Assembly (NCBI GenBank): GCA_029379385.1
Contig: CM055617.1
Coordinates: forward strand, 17,244,679-17,308,678
DNA length: 64,000 nt
Direction: 5' to 3'
Source of the DNA: Quillaja saponaria
Lineage: Eukaryota > Streptophyta > Magnoliopsida > Fabales > Quillajaceae
In this document: positions 10,735 to 22,799 of the stretch, one piece after another
Layout: each line of letters starts with the position of its first letter
Position numbering within the stretch: position 1 is the first letter of the stretch
Notes under the pieces: model-generated
Told to the model about the DNA's origin: nothing
Seen by the model: the letters and a program-made list of their open reading frames with translations, nothing else
The model's database searches: none
Made by a program: the position numbers and the translations under genes

Positions 10735-11285
10735 GCCTTTCTCTAAATTGTATGAGTTTCTCCATTGCAATTGGCTTCGTGAAGAAGTCCGCAAGTTGCT
10801 TTCCAAATTTACAAAACTGCATCTTAATTTCTCCTTTATCCACATGCTCTCGAATAAATGGTGTCGTATTTCAATATGCTTTGTTCTACTGTGAAATACA
10901 GGATTCTTTGTCATTGCTATTGTTAACATGTTGTCATAGTGAATTATTGTCAGAATCTTTGAATTCTGTCATAGACCTTGTATGATTCTTTTAAGCCACA
11001 CTACTTAACATGCTGCACTTGATGTTGCCATGTACTCTGCTTTAGCTAATGAGAGTGCAACAATTTCTGCTTCTTTGATGACCATGAGATGGCTTGTGTT
11101 CCCAAATAGAAGACGTAGCCACTTGTGCTCTTTCCATCATTAATGCTTCCTGCCCAATCTTTATCTGTGTATCTTGTTATGTAAGAATTTGTCTCTGTCT
11201 CGTGCAAAATTCCATTTCCTTGAATACCTTTGACATATCTTAGAATTCTTTTTGCTATTACAAAATGTTTAATTAGCTTACTCAT
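10735..11285 (-). pseudogene. Copia RNase H, broken
   Basis: At 11285-11046 the frame reads HFVIAKRILRYVKGIQGNGI, then YTDKDWAGSINDGKSTSGYV and LGTQAISWSSKKQ, the core of a copia RNase H with the D-W-AGS motif. After a frameshift near 11055 the C-terminal part continues in other frames as MLTIAMTKNPVFHSRTKHIE, HHFIREHVDKGEI and QLADFFTKPI down to about 10735. The order and end of the domain fit a full-length relic with at least two frameshifts. Confidence 0.8.
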
Positions 11286-11320
11286 AAATCTGGAAACTAT
11301 GCTAACTTCATGAACTATAT

Positions 11321-11710
11321 CTAGCCTTGTGTTTGTGAGACAATGATCTGACTAAACTTCGATAAATATTTCATCAACTTTTCATCTCCATCAATCTTTG
11401 TCAACTTCTCGTTCATTGCCATTGGAGTAACGAGAGGCTTGCAATTGATCATATTAAATTTCTTTAATAAATCTCCTGCATATTTTTCTTGGGAAATAAA
11501 AATTTTACTTGGCTTTTGTTTTACTTGCATACTGAGAAAATATTTCATAAGACTAAGATCAGTCATCTTGTATTCCTGCATCATTCTTCTCTTGAAATCT
11601 TCAACCATTTTAGAGTCGGTACCCATATATATTAGATCATCAACATATAGGCATAAAATAAGGAAATCTTGAGCTCCTTGCTTCTTCACATAAAATGATG
11701 GCTCATTTGG
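11321..11710 (-). pseudogene. Copia reverse transcriptase, distal part
   Basis: The frame reads EPSFYVKKQGAQDFLILCLY, directly followed by VDDLIYMGT, so the YVDD catalytic box is intact. EYKMTDLSLMKYFLSMQV and IFISQEKYAGDLLKKFNMIN follow. The upstream end at 11710 is not natural: it is the insertion point of the solo LTR, and the missing proximal RT resumes at 15214. A stop near 11321 ends the open stretch. Confidence 0.85.
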
Positions 11711-14700
11711 TGTCACACCCCTCATGAAGCCATGATTGGCCAGAGGTTTAGAGAAGTAAACCTTTGCAACCTTGACTTTATCGAAACTAAACACATATGA
11801 CTCTCAAATGATTATATTTAAACAACAACAACAAAGACAATAAGGAGCTCTACTCCGTTTCTCATCATAATAATAACTAATTAGACTATTACACAACATA
11901 AGACAACACACCCTACAGCTCTAGTGTGACTGCAAAATTTCATCCTTAACTTCCAGTATGAGAATTCGAATATACCCTGCCACTAAAAACTTGACAAGCT
12001 CAATATAGGTGATTGTTGTTTCTTGAGATCCTATTACTAAAAAATATGCTAACAAAATAAGGGAGAGTCCTAAGGACTCAGTGAGTGGGAAATCGTATCC
12101 AAATGGTACTAGCATCACTCAACACACATATAGCATCATTTAATCTAAAATAATAGTATTCATGTTTTAATTCAATAATACAAGCACATATGTGTAATTC
12201 TCATAAAGCCACGATCCATATGTTTTACAACATATGTATAATTCAATTCAAATATTTGAAGTTCACAATAACAAAGCAATCAAAGCATACAAAGCAAGCA
12301 AAGGGCCAAAGAGTAACTCAGCCCAGCACAACAGTATTATCCCCTGGGGGCATTTACTCACCTGCACAATAAATTAATCTCCGGTACATAATCCATTCCA
12401 CCAGGGCTGAGCACTCAAAATATTTAAAAATTTATCAAGACCAGAATATCTCAAAATTTCAAATCTGAATATCTTAAGTGCATTTGGATTTTACTTTCAA
12501 AAATAAAAATCATTTCTCAAAAAATTTCACTTTATTGGCCCTTATCAATAACAAGCAATATCAAACAAACATAATTTATATAAATCACTGAAATATTGCA
12601 CTTGTTTATTTTTCCATTTAGCATATCTATCGAAATACACATATAATTTACATAATAATCTAGCAACCAAAGGGTAATAATTAATCACTCATTGATTTAC
12701 AAATCATATTCGTCACTTCCTCTTATGCTCACAAGTAAGGTTCAGAATTGAAATTCATATTTTTAAATAATACTAAGTTAATAAACGTTATAATTATGAT
12801 CCTTTAATTATTAAGCTTATATATATATATATCAATGTATATAGGTTTCTTGAAAGTAAGTTCGCTTAGGTAGTTTAACCCATTCCTTGTAGGGCACTTG
12901 ATTCTATTGTATATTTTATATATATACATATCAAGATTTGAATACTAATTCTTCTCATTTTCTAGCATTAAAACAAAGTTTTCTCTTTTAGGCATTTTCA
13001 CAACTATCTTGGAGATGTGCTTGATTTCCACTTAGATACTTAATCAAATTTAATAAAACCAAGTTGAAACATTAAATTTAAGAAGTTAGCTAGCTTTCTT
13101 ATTTAGAAACTTTTTCTAAAATCAGCCTTGAATTCACTCAATTCCTCACATGAACAAAGCAGGGCACTGGTACAATTTCTGGTTGTCCACATCTGATTCT
13201 GATGCTTATAGAATTCTTATACTTGGAAAATAAATTATGAAACTTTCTATTATACCTTACCAAGGTGCTAGGAACATTTCATCTTCAGCACTCTACTCCT
13301 AATTCATCCTTTAAGACATTTTAAGATTAATTACTTTAAAACAATTATAGTCAGAACTTACAAATCACTGCCATGACTTCCAATACCTTTAAAATACACA
13401 CAACATGGAATGAACCACTCTAGATTTATCCTTTGTTATGTTAAGGACAACTTTTATTCAGAGGTCCAAAGCTAATTCCAACTATAACCTCCCACGAAGT
13501 CTCCCGGACCAATTAAAGCTCACTAAAATTCTTACATAGACCTAGCAGCAGTCCAAACCCTAACCCTAACAATAAGTATACTTGGAATCAAGTTACGAAA
13601 TTTTCCAGATATCATATAAAGCTAAGTTACATTTTCTCTTTAGAATTCTTAATTTATTTTAGTCCCAAAAACACTCGAAATACTGAATTTCTCTAACTCA
13701 TCAAATTTAACATGCATCCCATCAATAACTACTGAACTCCCATTTTCAACATCTTACCCCAACCAACCATCCTTTGTTCATGCTTACAACTCATTTTCGT
13801 TAATTCTTTAACACTAACCAACATTTTTTTACTCTTGTTTATGAACTTTTGATTAAAATTCACCTAATCCCTAACCACAAAAATTTAAAAGTTTCAAGTT
13901 TTAATTATCTTATTACAATTAGTGTCATTTAAGCCTTTTGTCAAATATAATAAGGACAACTTATTTATTCTAGTTCATGAGTATATGTAAACATATACGA
14001 ACCCTAGTTTAATCAACACATTCCATTAATCCAACACTACTAATCATTTCAATCTTGGCTTTTAAGGTTCATTTAATCATCCAAAGTTTCATGCGGAAAC
14101 CACAATTGACTAACAAAATTCCTAAAACCTCACTTGATTACCCTAACTAAAACCTTAACTAACCCTTTTGGTTAAAAGAAAATGAAACCCTTATTACCTT
14201 AATTATATGGATTACCCACTCTTATTTAGAAAATAAGTCTTATAGATTGGTGATGGCACTTACACTCTTTCCTACTTGTTCCCCAAAGTCAGACAATCAA
14301 GTATCACCTCCTTAATTCCAATAGGCTAAAATAAGACATCAACAAGGCAAAAAGATTCCCTGCTGTTGCTATTTGGTGGCTAGTCTAACCAACACACTAC
14401 TGCTATCACCTTCATGCCATAAGGGTTGCTACAAGACCAATGTATTAGCTGCAATATGAAGCAAGCCACGACAACTAGGTTGTTACAAGGCAACCAGCCA
14501 ACTGGCATACAAGAAGCAGTAGAACAAGGGACACCTAAACTTAACCGTAACAGCTCTTTTGCTTGGGTGAAAAGAGGAGAAATCCATTTAACTTAGCTCC
14601 ATAGTCAAACAAGCGTACAAGATGAAATAGCTCACTAAGATGCTGAGTTTGGTTGCCAACATTGGAAGGAATTCACTGCTACTCCTTCACCAATGCTGCA

Positions 14701-15213
14701 ATAAAAAACCACTAACTGCCTTTCTTGTCTCTTAGTGAAGAGTACCCCCAATGGCTAGCCAAGGATTCAAAACCAAGGAAGAAAGTGAATCAAAGAAGAA
14801 AGAAAGGAGTAGGCTAAAGAAGTCTCTTTCTCACAGGTGGAACAAGGAAATAAACAGAGCATAAACAAGAGTTCTCGATTACAAAGTTTTTGAAAAGGAA
14901 GAATGATAAGTTAAATCACCAAAGGAAAGGGGGAAGAGACAAATAAAATAATAAAATAAGAAAAATATCTAGTCAAAGTTTCACTTTCTAGCTTGTGGTG
15001 GAAATTTATTCTTAAATTGTATATATTTACTACTTTGTTTCATGTACTTATTTGTCTCACCAATCAACACCATCACATAAATTAAATTCAACTTCCAATT
15101 TAACCATCAAGGTGATAAATTTTAATTTACTTTATGAAAAGTTATCATCTAAGTAATCACGACCTTTTATGTAAAACATTCTAAAACGTACGTTAAACTA
15201 TCGGATTGTAACA
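11711..15213 (-). mobile_element. Gypsy-type solo LTR (3,503 bp) inside copia RT
   Basis: In plus coordinates it begins TGTCACACCCC and ends GGATTGTAACA; on the minus strand it reads TGTTACAATCC...GGGGTGTGACA, the usual form for Tekay-like LTRs, so minus is the likely orientation. Flanks are tttgg (11706-11710) and cttgg (15214-15218), a 5-bp duplication with one mismatch. It interrupts copia RT cleanly. There are no PBS, PPT or pol motifs. A Tekay-LTR-like phrase, minus-strand 'gtgagtaaatgcccccagg', lies near 12362-12344. No protein is supported within it. Confidence 0.75.
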
Positions 15214-15810
15214 CTTGGACTCTTGATGAATCCATGGTCTTGAAGATATTTGTCTATTTTGCTGTTCCATGCATGTGGACACTTGTTTTAAGTGATATAG
15301 TTCTTTTCAAAGCTTGTATACTTTATCTTCTTGGAATTTGAAGATGTGACCTTCTGGTTGCTCGACATAAACTTCTTCAATTTCACCATTAAGAAATGCT
15401 AATTTGACATCTAATTGATGTACCTGTAGTTTTAGTTGTGCCACAAGAGCAAGTATTGTCCTAATAGTCTCCATGCAAGCTACAAGTGCAAATGTTTCAT
15501 TGAAGTCTATTTTGAGTTGCTAAGAATATCCTTTCGCAACCATTTAGGCTTTGTAGTCTTTGATCGAACTGTCTTCATTATATTTGACTTTGTAGACCCA
15601 TTTGAGTACAATAATCTCCTTGTTCTTCGGTCTTTCAACAAGCTCCCATGTTTGATTTTTCTAGATCATTTTTATCTCCTCGTCCTTGGCTTCATTCCAA
15701 ACTTATTCTTTTGTCGTTTCTTCAAACTTTTGAGGCTCATATGCAAAGAATGTAACATAATTTGTTTCATAAATATCTCACAATGCTCTTATTCTTCTAT
15801 GAGGAGTTGA
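15214..15810 (-). pseudogene. Copia reverse transcriptase, proximal part
   Basis: In shifting minus-strand frames this segment encodes WELVERPKNKEIIGVKWVYK-like and ETIRTILAL-like blocks, then HQLDVKLAFLNGEIEEVYVE and QPEGHIFKFQEDKVYKL. A degenerate YGLKQAPRAW region and DHGFIKSPS precede the solo LTR boundary. VKLAFLNG holds the first catalytic Asp (QLDVK). Several stops and frameshifts are present, including one just after KVYKL. Confidence 0.75.
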
Positions 15811-15822
15811 ATTTGGCGATGA

Positions 15823-17262
15823 TTACATGCTTGACCTTGAACTTAAGGATAATGAGCTTGAACTTGTTATTGGCGAGGATGATGATGAACTTGGCCTTAG
15901 CATTTGCAGTGTTGATCCTGGACTTGTGCCATTTGATATAAATCCTGAATCTTCTTCAAATACTTGTGTCTCTTGTGCTGTGTTGCTACTCCATTGCCAT
16001 TTTTTCATATCATTAATGATAATATCTCTAGAGATGATCAACTACTTTGAATTAGGCTTGCAGAGACGATAACCCTTTGATTCATCATTCTATCCAATGA
16101 AGATACATTTTTCTCCTTTTTCATCTAATTTGCTCGATTTTCTTTCGGGATGTGGGCACAGGCAATGCAACCAAAAATTCTGAGGTGCTCCACTTTAGGC
16201 TTTCTCTCGCTCCATGCTTTGTAAAGCATCATGTCTTGAACCGCTTTTGTGGGGGATCAATTAAGAATATAAATGGCCATATTTACAGCCTCAACCCAAA
16301 AATCTTTTGGCAAATTTTTGCCTTGAAGCATACTTCAAGCCATTTCAGTAATTGTTTTATTTTTTTTCTCTTTGTAACACCATTTTGCTGAGGTGTTCGT
16401 CAGACTGTTAGTTCTTTTTTAATGTCATGTTGCTTACAAAATTCTACAAATCTCCAATCATTAAATTCCCCCTTGATCAATTCTTAAAATTTAAGAGAAT
16501 GCCCACATTGCTTTTCAGCCTAGGCCCTTAAATTGAATAAAGAAAGTAAATGCTTCTGACTTTTGTTTAAGAAATTATACCCACATCATCCAAGAAAAAT
16601 CATCAACAAATAACAAGAAATACCTTTTCTAGGATAAAGATGGAGTTCTTGTCGGCCCCTAAATATCAGCATGTACTAACTCAAGAGGGGCTTTAGCTCT
16701 CCATGAATTTTTTGGAAAAGGTAATCTATGCATTTTTCCATAAATGCAACCTTCACAAATTTTATTTTCATAATTAATAGGAGGATATCCAAGCACCATT
16801 TCTTTTTGCTTTAATAATATGAGGCCATTTGAATTTAGATGGCCAAATCTTAAATGCCATAAAGCAGATTCGTCAATTTCACACTTTAGTTCACTTTGTG
16901 TTCGGGTGGAAATTTTAGAGGAAATACTTTGCTAGGGGACATGTTGACAATAATAACTAATTCTCCTTTTCTATTATCAATAATAAAGCAATTATCATCA
17001 TCAAAATTAAGCCTATAGCTTCTTTCAAGTAATTGACCAACACTTAATAAGTTTTGAGCCAAACCCTGCAAAAAAAGAACATCATGAATGAAATTAGAAT
17101 TGCCATCTTTTGCATTGATGGAAAATGTGCCCTTTCCTTCAACTTTTTCAATTTTCCCATCACCAAGTGTAACATGGGATTTTATAGTTTCATCTAACGT
17201 AACAAAGCAACTTTTGTTACAGTTATGTGGTTTGAACAACCACTATCAACATACCAAACATT
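15823..17262 (-). pseudogene. Copia protease-integrase region, broken
   Basis: WYVDSGCSNH at about 17262-17238 is the copia protease active site (DSG intact). The linker at 17239-16886 reads HVTLGDGKIEKVEGKGTF, FIHDVLFLQGLAQNLLSVGQ and FDDDNCFIIDNRKGE. The integrase zinc finger follows (LWHLRFGHLNSNGL; ICEGCIYGKMH) and then core segments in several frames. At 16190-16060 the conserved HLRIFGCIACAHIPKE and KCIFIGQNDESKGYRL appear, with LIISRDIIINDMKKWQW at 16041-15990 and a Ser-rich linker to 15823. It is heavily damaged in the integrase core. Confidence 0.8.
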
Positions 17263-18081
17263 ATATGACTTTTGCATTGTACTTAAACAAACAATCTTTT
17301 ATATCATGATTACTTTTATATTTTCCTCTCCCCCAACCATGGTTACTTGATGTTCCTCTTTTTTGATAAAATTTTGATCCATGGCGTAGAAACTTTTTTT
17401 CTTCTTTAACTTTGGAGAGGTTTGATTTAGATTGAAAAACTTGCTCTAATGGTGACTCAAATCTATGCATTCTCTCCTCGTGAGCTTGGAGAGAATGCAT
17501 TAGTTCAACTAAAATTAAAAGTAGATAGATCTTTAGATTCTTCTATAGCAGCCACCATATGATCAAATTTTAACAGGAAGGCTTCTTAAGATTTTTTGCA
17601 TAATTTATCTTCTATTGTGTCTCCAAAAACTTTAATTTGAATTGATAATATTTAAGATACGAGAGAAGAAGTTTTGAATTGATTCACCTTCTTTCATTAA
17701 TAAAGTATCAATGAAGTCTGATAGAAATTACCTTGTCGGAGCCTTTAAATTCATTCATCAAAATCTCCCAAGCCTCCTTTGGTGTTGTGGCTGCCATGAT
17801 TCTCGGAAATATGCTCCTGCTAACTGCTTGTTTACTGAAAAGCATGGCCCTTGTATCCTTCTTTTGATTTTCACAGTATTGCTTCTTGTTGCTATCATCC
17901 CAAGAAGCTAATTCAGTGGGATTAGTCGGTTGCTCTTACCCACTTTGTACCAAATCCCATAATCCTTGTGACATAAACAAGGTCTTCATTTGAATGCTCA
18001 AAAATTGTATGCTTCACCATCAAAGATGGGCACTGAAGTTTGGGTGTATGTGGTTGGATTTGAAGGATTAGAGGAAGCCAT
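17261..18081 (-). pseudogene. Copia gag, broken
   Basis: The likely start is the ATG at 18081-18079, reading MASSNPSNPTTYTQTSVPIF and then DGEAYNF, followed by a stop. A C-terminal portion is open at 17500-17261: HSLQAHEERMHRFESPLEQV, then a Lys-rich stretch and RGTSSNHGWGRGKYK, an RNA-binding basic region. The zinc knuckle is not clearly preserved. It lies just inside the PBS, as expected for copia gag. Confidence 0.75.
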
Positions 18082-18159
18082 TTGATAATGGCTATTGTAT
18101 ATGAATTTGGTTATGGCTGGATAACAAGAACAATGAAGGTGCAAGGAGGAACAGTTTAT

Positions 18160-18172
18160 GGCTCTGATACCA
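18160..18172 (-). other. Primer binding site of copia element
   Basis: On the minus strand TGGTATCAGAGCC, complementary to the 3' end of initiator Met tRNA, lies 5 bases inside the right LTR. Confidence 0.85.
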
Positions 18173-18177
18173 CTGAT

Positions 18178-18512
18178 TGATAATTGAATGATTAGGATGA
18201 TTTGATAATTGAGGCTATGGAAATAGGGAGAATTGAAGATGAATATAGAATTGATATCGGATTGTATACACTCTTTGGTTTTGCTCTCTTACAACTTGCC
18301 TATTACATGAACTAAGCATGCTATTTATACTAGTGGATGAAGACTCTAGATTTGTCTAGTTTTAATCCATCGCCAATACATATGAATTCTTGATTTTTTT
18401 CTTCTTCATTTAATGCTAACTCTAGAATATCTTAGATATTTTTTACTTTTATTTTTCTAGTCCAATATCTATGATTTTTAATATTTTTCTAGATTAATCT
18501 TGATTTTTAACA
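18178..18512 (-). repeat. 5' LTR of copia element (335 bp)
   Basis: On the minus strand it starts TGTTAAAAATCAAG at 18512 and ends ...TCAATTATCA at 18178, next to the PBS. It matches the left LTR with scattered differences, including a short deletion around 18440. Confidence 0.85.
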
Positions 18513-20861
18513 GTTGTCAATTTCTTCAAACTCTATCTATTGTGTGTATGTGTGTGTGTAACTATCAATTTATTCTTCTAAATTTGCTTCTTTAAACTTG
18601 CATCATTTCTGTTGATAATTTACTTATTGAAAGTTGGTGAAAACTTGCATGTTTTGGTACCGGAATTAGTTGATGTGTTCTATGATCATTTAACCACTTT
18701 TGTGCTATCTAAACCTAACTTGGGATGCCTGGTTAGAAAGGGCTTCCCATAGGACTCATGAATTGTCCAGCCCTGATCAGGCTCGGGTTTTACTGCTTAA
18801 GTTTGAATTCATCATACCATGAAGTACTTGCATATAACTGAGTTCATTTTTGTCACACTAAGCACCATATCCTTTTTACTTGTATTGTAGCACTATTTGT
18901 TGAGATTTCTGTCTCATTTCTTGTATAAACTCAGTGCTACGGATTATGTTGCACAACATGAAAGAAATGGATGAGTTGAGCATCTACTATAGAAGCCTTA
19001 CTTTTGTGTTGTTATGAAGTTTATGTGTAAATTTATAAGTGTTGTAATTAACTGACAAGTTGCAATCATGACATTACTTTGTATAAAAGTTTGAAGTAGT
19101 GTGTATAAGTTCTTTTGGAAACTTTGTAATGTTAAAAGTTAATGAAATTACCTTGAGCAGAATATTATGGCATTTCATTGAACTTACTAGTAAATTAGGA
19201 GAATTTAGAGTGCTCAAACGACATCACCTATGGAAAATAATTATTGAATTCACTCATCTCTTAAAATTATCTCTTATTTGTTTAAGCATTCCAAGTTATG
19301 CTGAATTTTAAAGCAAATGGAGGTTGTATTGTCTGGCATACTGCATTTAAAGTTATAATACATAGGTAAGATACAATTAAGTCCACAAGCTAAAACAAAT
19401 AGAAGCAACAAGATGAAAAGAAAGGAAATTAAATAAAGTATGATAATTACTATTAGAGAAAAAAATTAAGATGCGAAACAGTAGGAAAAAAAAAATTAAA
19501 CGAAACTACAGAAAAAAAAAATTAAAAAGTATATATATATAAAAAAAAAAATACTAAAGATTATGTCTTCAAGACATAAAAAAATCAAAGCTTAGATCTT
19601 TAATCAAGGCCTGAACTCTATTAATTTAGTTTTTATTTTTTAGGTTTGGTTTCAAGTGGTCAAAATCACTAAAACAACACTTGAATTGATAGAGGAGACA
19701 ATGATATGAGCAAATATGCGAGTACTACACGCCAGGCAATCCCATAGCAGTGAATGCAGAAAATGCGGGAAACTTATTTTTGTAAGCCAAACCTGTTACA
19801 ATTGATCATTTTTTACTGGGATTCTACAAATTGATCTTTATTAAAACACAAAATAATATTCTTGTTTACCAATTAAATAACATGACAGAAAACTGAAAAA
19901 TGTGGTTTATCATATTCCTTTCACCAAATTATCCTTAAGCCAAGTCCAAATTGGGTTTTGGGTAAACATGGATGTGGTATATATACTTGTATATCTTCCT
20001 TAATTTCAGTCATTGTAGTGTCCATCATACATGAGGTAGAACAATTGACATTTGACTGAGGCATAGGAAACCAAAACACTGGGCACTAGATGACTTGTAC
20101 TGTTAGTGGACCTAAATACAATAAAATGCAAATTATGTATTGCATATATAATTTAAGGTTGCCATGAATGTGCTTTCCATGTTTGGGCCTTGCATAATTT
20201 ATAAGGTTGTTCATATGTTTTTCTTTACCAAAAAAAAAAAAAAAAAAGAATGTATATATATGAATTTGATATATTTATTGCATTATAATTTTCAAATGAA
20301 TTTTCTATTTGACCAACCAAACTTCTTCAATTTTTTTTTTTTTTTGGATACTTTTCAGATCAAGATGTTGGAGGGTGGTGAGCAGAAGGAGCTTAATTAT
20401 GAATGGATACTTTCTGATACTCACTTCATAATTGCAATTTCCCCCCTTATGTTGGGATCATAAAATATTTGTACAAACATAATGTGTATGCTTTCGATAT
20501 ATATTTGTTATATGTGCATGCAGTCTTAATTGTAGAAACTTAAAAGAAGAAAAGAAAATAGTTAAATTTGATTTCAATTGCATGTATATTACGGAATTGA
20601 AAAGGTGATGGCGTGGACGACAAAGAAGATTAAAGAACATTTATATTTATATTTTGGTAGATATAATCATTATTGTACTAGATATCTACATGATCTTCCT
20701 TCTTTTGGAGAATTCTAATGGCTTACTACAACCTTAGCTCATCCAAGACCTGGTTTTTTGTGATTTTGATGGTTGGCTGGATGTATGGGTAACTTATTTT
20801 TGGTTAGTTTTTGAAAGTTGGATGTTAGACATGAGATTTTTATCACTGTTCTTGGTGAATT
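18513..20861. other. Intergenic DNA with a gypsy-LTR-like fragment; no gene supported
   Basis: 18,720-18,960 contains 'tgatcaggctcgggtttta' and 'gttgagatttctgtctcat' phrases like those in the Tekay-like LTRs of this window, so it is probably an old plus-strand LTR fragment (inference). 19,430-19,560 is A-rich low complexity. A-runs and T-runs lie at 20,229-20,247 and 20,331-20,345. A short open frame around 20,360-20,463 has no recognisable motif. Confidence 0.35.
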
Positions 20862-20903
20862 AATGGCATGATACCACTTGTTGGAAACATGTGATTAGCA
20901 CTT

Positions 20904-21323
20904 TGTTGGAAATGTGTGTAATTAGCACACATTACTACTTTGTTAGACTATAGTGGGCACTCATATACTCAAACACACATTTAAACATTTAGAGATGAAA
21001 AAATAATATTGTAAAGGAACAACTCATTGCATAAACAATACAAGTGGTTATGCTACTTGGGGTAGACCCAAATATTACAAGACTCACTATAACATATATA
21101 TATATACTAGTAACACTAACTCACTAACTTGTAACTCTTTACTAACTAATAACTCACTACTAATAAAGTTTAAAAACCCATTTCTAGCAATGAAACTCCT
21201 ACTAATACAATTCATTACAATCCCATAACATGCCACTAATACACAATTAACCATTAATTATTTTATTAATTATCCTAGGAGTTAGAAATACTAAAACATC
21301 AATTTCAAATTACAATTCCAGCA
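20904..21323 (-). repeat. 3' LTR of second copia element
   Basis: On the minus strand it begins TGCTGGAATTG immediately after the PPT AAGGGAGAG (21324-21332) and ends near 20904, or 20879 if the additional 'tgttggaaacatgtg' copy belongs to it. The left end matches the PBS-proximal end of the right LTR. Confidence 0.6.
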
Positions 21324-22799
21324 CTCTCCCTTAATTTGAAATTTTCTTTTTGTGGCTCTTGTAGCTCCTTCAATAATTTTCTTAACCAAATGGCATGACA
21401 AGTATAAGAGGTAGCAGCAACATATTTAGCCTCACAAATTGAAAGAGTAACAATTTGCTGCTTCTTTGAAACCCAAGAAATTGCATTATTTCCCATAAAA
21501 AATACAAAACCTGTGGTGCTTTTTCTATCATCCAAATCTCTGGAAAAATCACTATCACAGTATCCCACAAGATCAATAATATGTGAAGAAGAATAAGATA
21601 GGCCATAGTCAAGTGTACCTCTTAGGTAGCGAAGAATTCTTTTAGCCGTTTTCATGTGAGTAGAAGTAGGAGATTCCATGTAACGACTCACTACTCCAAC
21701 AGCATAAAGACTGTCTGGCCTTATGCAAGTCAAGTATCTTAAACTTCCAACAAGACTTCTAAATAATGTGGGATTTACCTTCTCTCCAACATCATGCTTC
21801 GACAACTTCACTCCACATTCCATGGATGTATTAACATAGTTGCTATCAAGCATTTGGAATTTCTTAAGAACATCTTTTTCATAGCCTTCTTGTGAAATAA
21901 AAATTCCACCATCATTTTGCTTCACTTCAAAGCCTAAGTAATAAGACATTAGCCCCATGTCAGTCATCTCAAATTCACAAGTCATTGCCTTCTTAAAATC
22001 TTCAAACATGATTAGATTATTTCCTGTAAAAATTAGATCATCCACATAAGGAAAACAAATAAAACATTACCATTTTCATGTGCCTTCACATAAAGTGCAT
22101 ATTCATGTGGACATCTAACAAACTCATTTTCTTGAAAATACTTGTCAATTCGATCATTCCACGCCCTTGGTGCTTGTTTTAGGCCATATAAAGCCTTTTT
22201 TAGCTTCAAAACTTTGTCTTCTTGCCCTTCAATTACATAACCCTCAGGTTGCTCAACATAAACCTCTTCTTCAAGAAAACCATGGAGGAAAGTAGATTTT
22301 ACATCCAATTGATAAATCTTCCAATGCTTATGGGCTGGAAAGGAGACTAACAATCTGATTGTTTCTAAGCAAGCAACAGGAGTAAATACCTCTTCATAAT
22401 TGATATCCTGCTTTTGTGCATAGCCTTTCGCAAACAAGCATTGCTTTGTACTTCTCAACTTCTCCTTTTGCATTTTTCTTTGCCTTGTACACCCATTTTA
22501 CACCAATAGCTTTATGATCTTTTGGAAGATTTGTCAACTCCCAAGTAACCTTTTTTTCAATAGCTTTTATCTCCTCATCCATTGCTTGTCTCCATTTCTT
22601 GTCATTTTCAGCTTCTTCAAAAAACAATGGTTCAATATATGCTACAAGACAAAATAAATTAACATCTTCTATCACTTCTATATTTTCATAAAGATCAAGA
22701 AGACTTCTTGTTTTTGGTGACCCTTCACCTAAATTTTTATCTGATGAAGGAGTTGGTGATGGAGGTGGAGGTGGAGGTGGAGTAATGGCTTCCAATGTT
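21305..22799 (-). pseudogene. Copia reverse transcriptase and RNase H, nearly continuous
   Basis: The frame opens in a poly-Pro linker (22799 on), then GSPKTRSLLDLYENIE and EEAENDKKWRQAMDEEIKAI, WELTNLPKDHKAIGVKWVYK. After a shift near 22440 it reads FTPVACLETIRLLVS, YQLDVKSTFLHGFLEEEVYV and YGLKQAPRAWNDRIDKYFQE. A second shift lies just before the catalytic box; YVDDLIFTGNN itself is intact. MTDMGLMSYYLGFEVKQ, YLTCIRPDSLYAVGVVSRYM, an RNase H core (YCDSDFSRDLDDRKSTTGFV) and CEAKYVAATSYTCHAIWLRK follow. The frame then ends at the PPT, so the last ~60 residues of RNase H are missing. The 246-residue block 22045-21305 has no stop and is the best-preserved pol segment in the window. Confidence 0.85.

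Larger units (their letters stand above)
10347..18512 (-). mobile_element. Ty1/copia retrotransposon (TNT1-type), decayed, with nested solo LTR
   Basis: LTRs at 10347-10701 and 18178-18512 flank an internal region in the copia order gag, protease, integrase, RT, RNase H on the minus strand. The 5-bp target duplication is perfect: GTTGT at 10342-10346 and 18513-18517. A minus-strand PBS (complement of the initiator Met tRNA 3' end) lies next to the right LTR and a PPT next to the left LTR. A 3,503 bp solo LTR is inserted within RT, so the element proper is about 4.66 kb. The protease DSG and RT YVDD motifs survive, but stops and frameshifts throughout make it non-autonomous. Confidence 0.9.

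Noticed and set aside
13555..13571. 'accctaaccctaac' resembling a telomere repeat
   Set aside because: Only two units, and plant telomeres use CCCTAAA; chance within the solo LTR.
15436..15810. 124-residue open frame on the plus strand
   Set aside because: It is antisense to the copia RT relic, whose minus-strand text is recognisable; the plus frame has no family features.
20164..20463. 99-residue frame on the plus strand
   Set aside because: Crosses long A and T runs; only the last ~30 codons look like ordinary sequence and they match no family I know.
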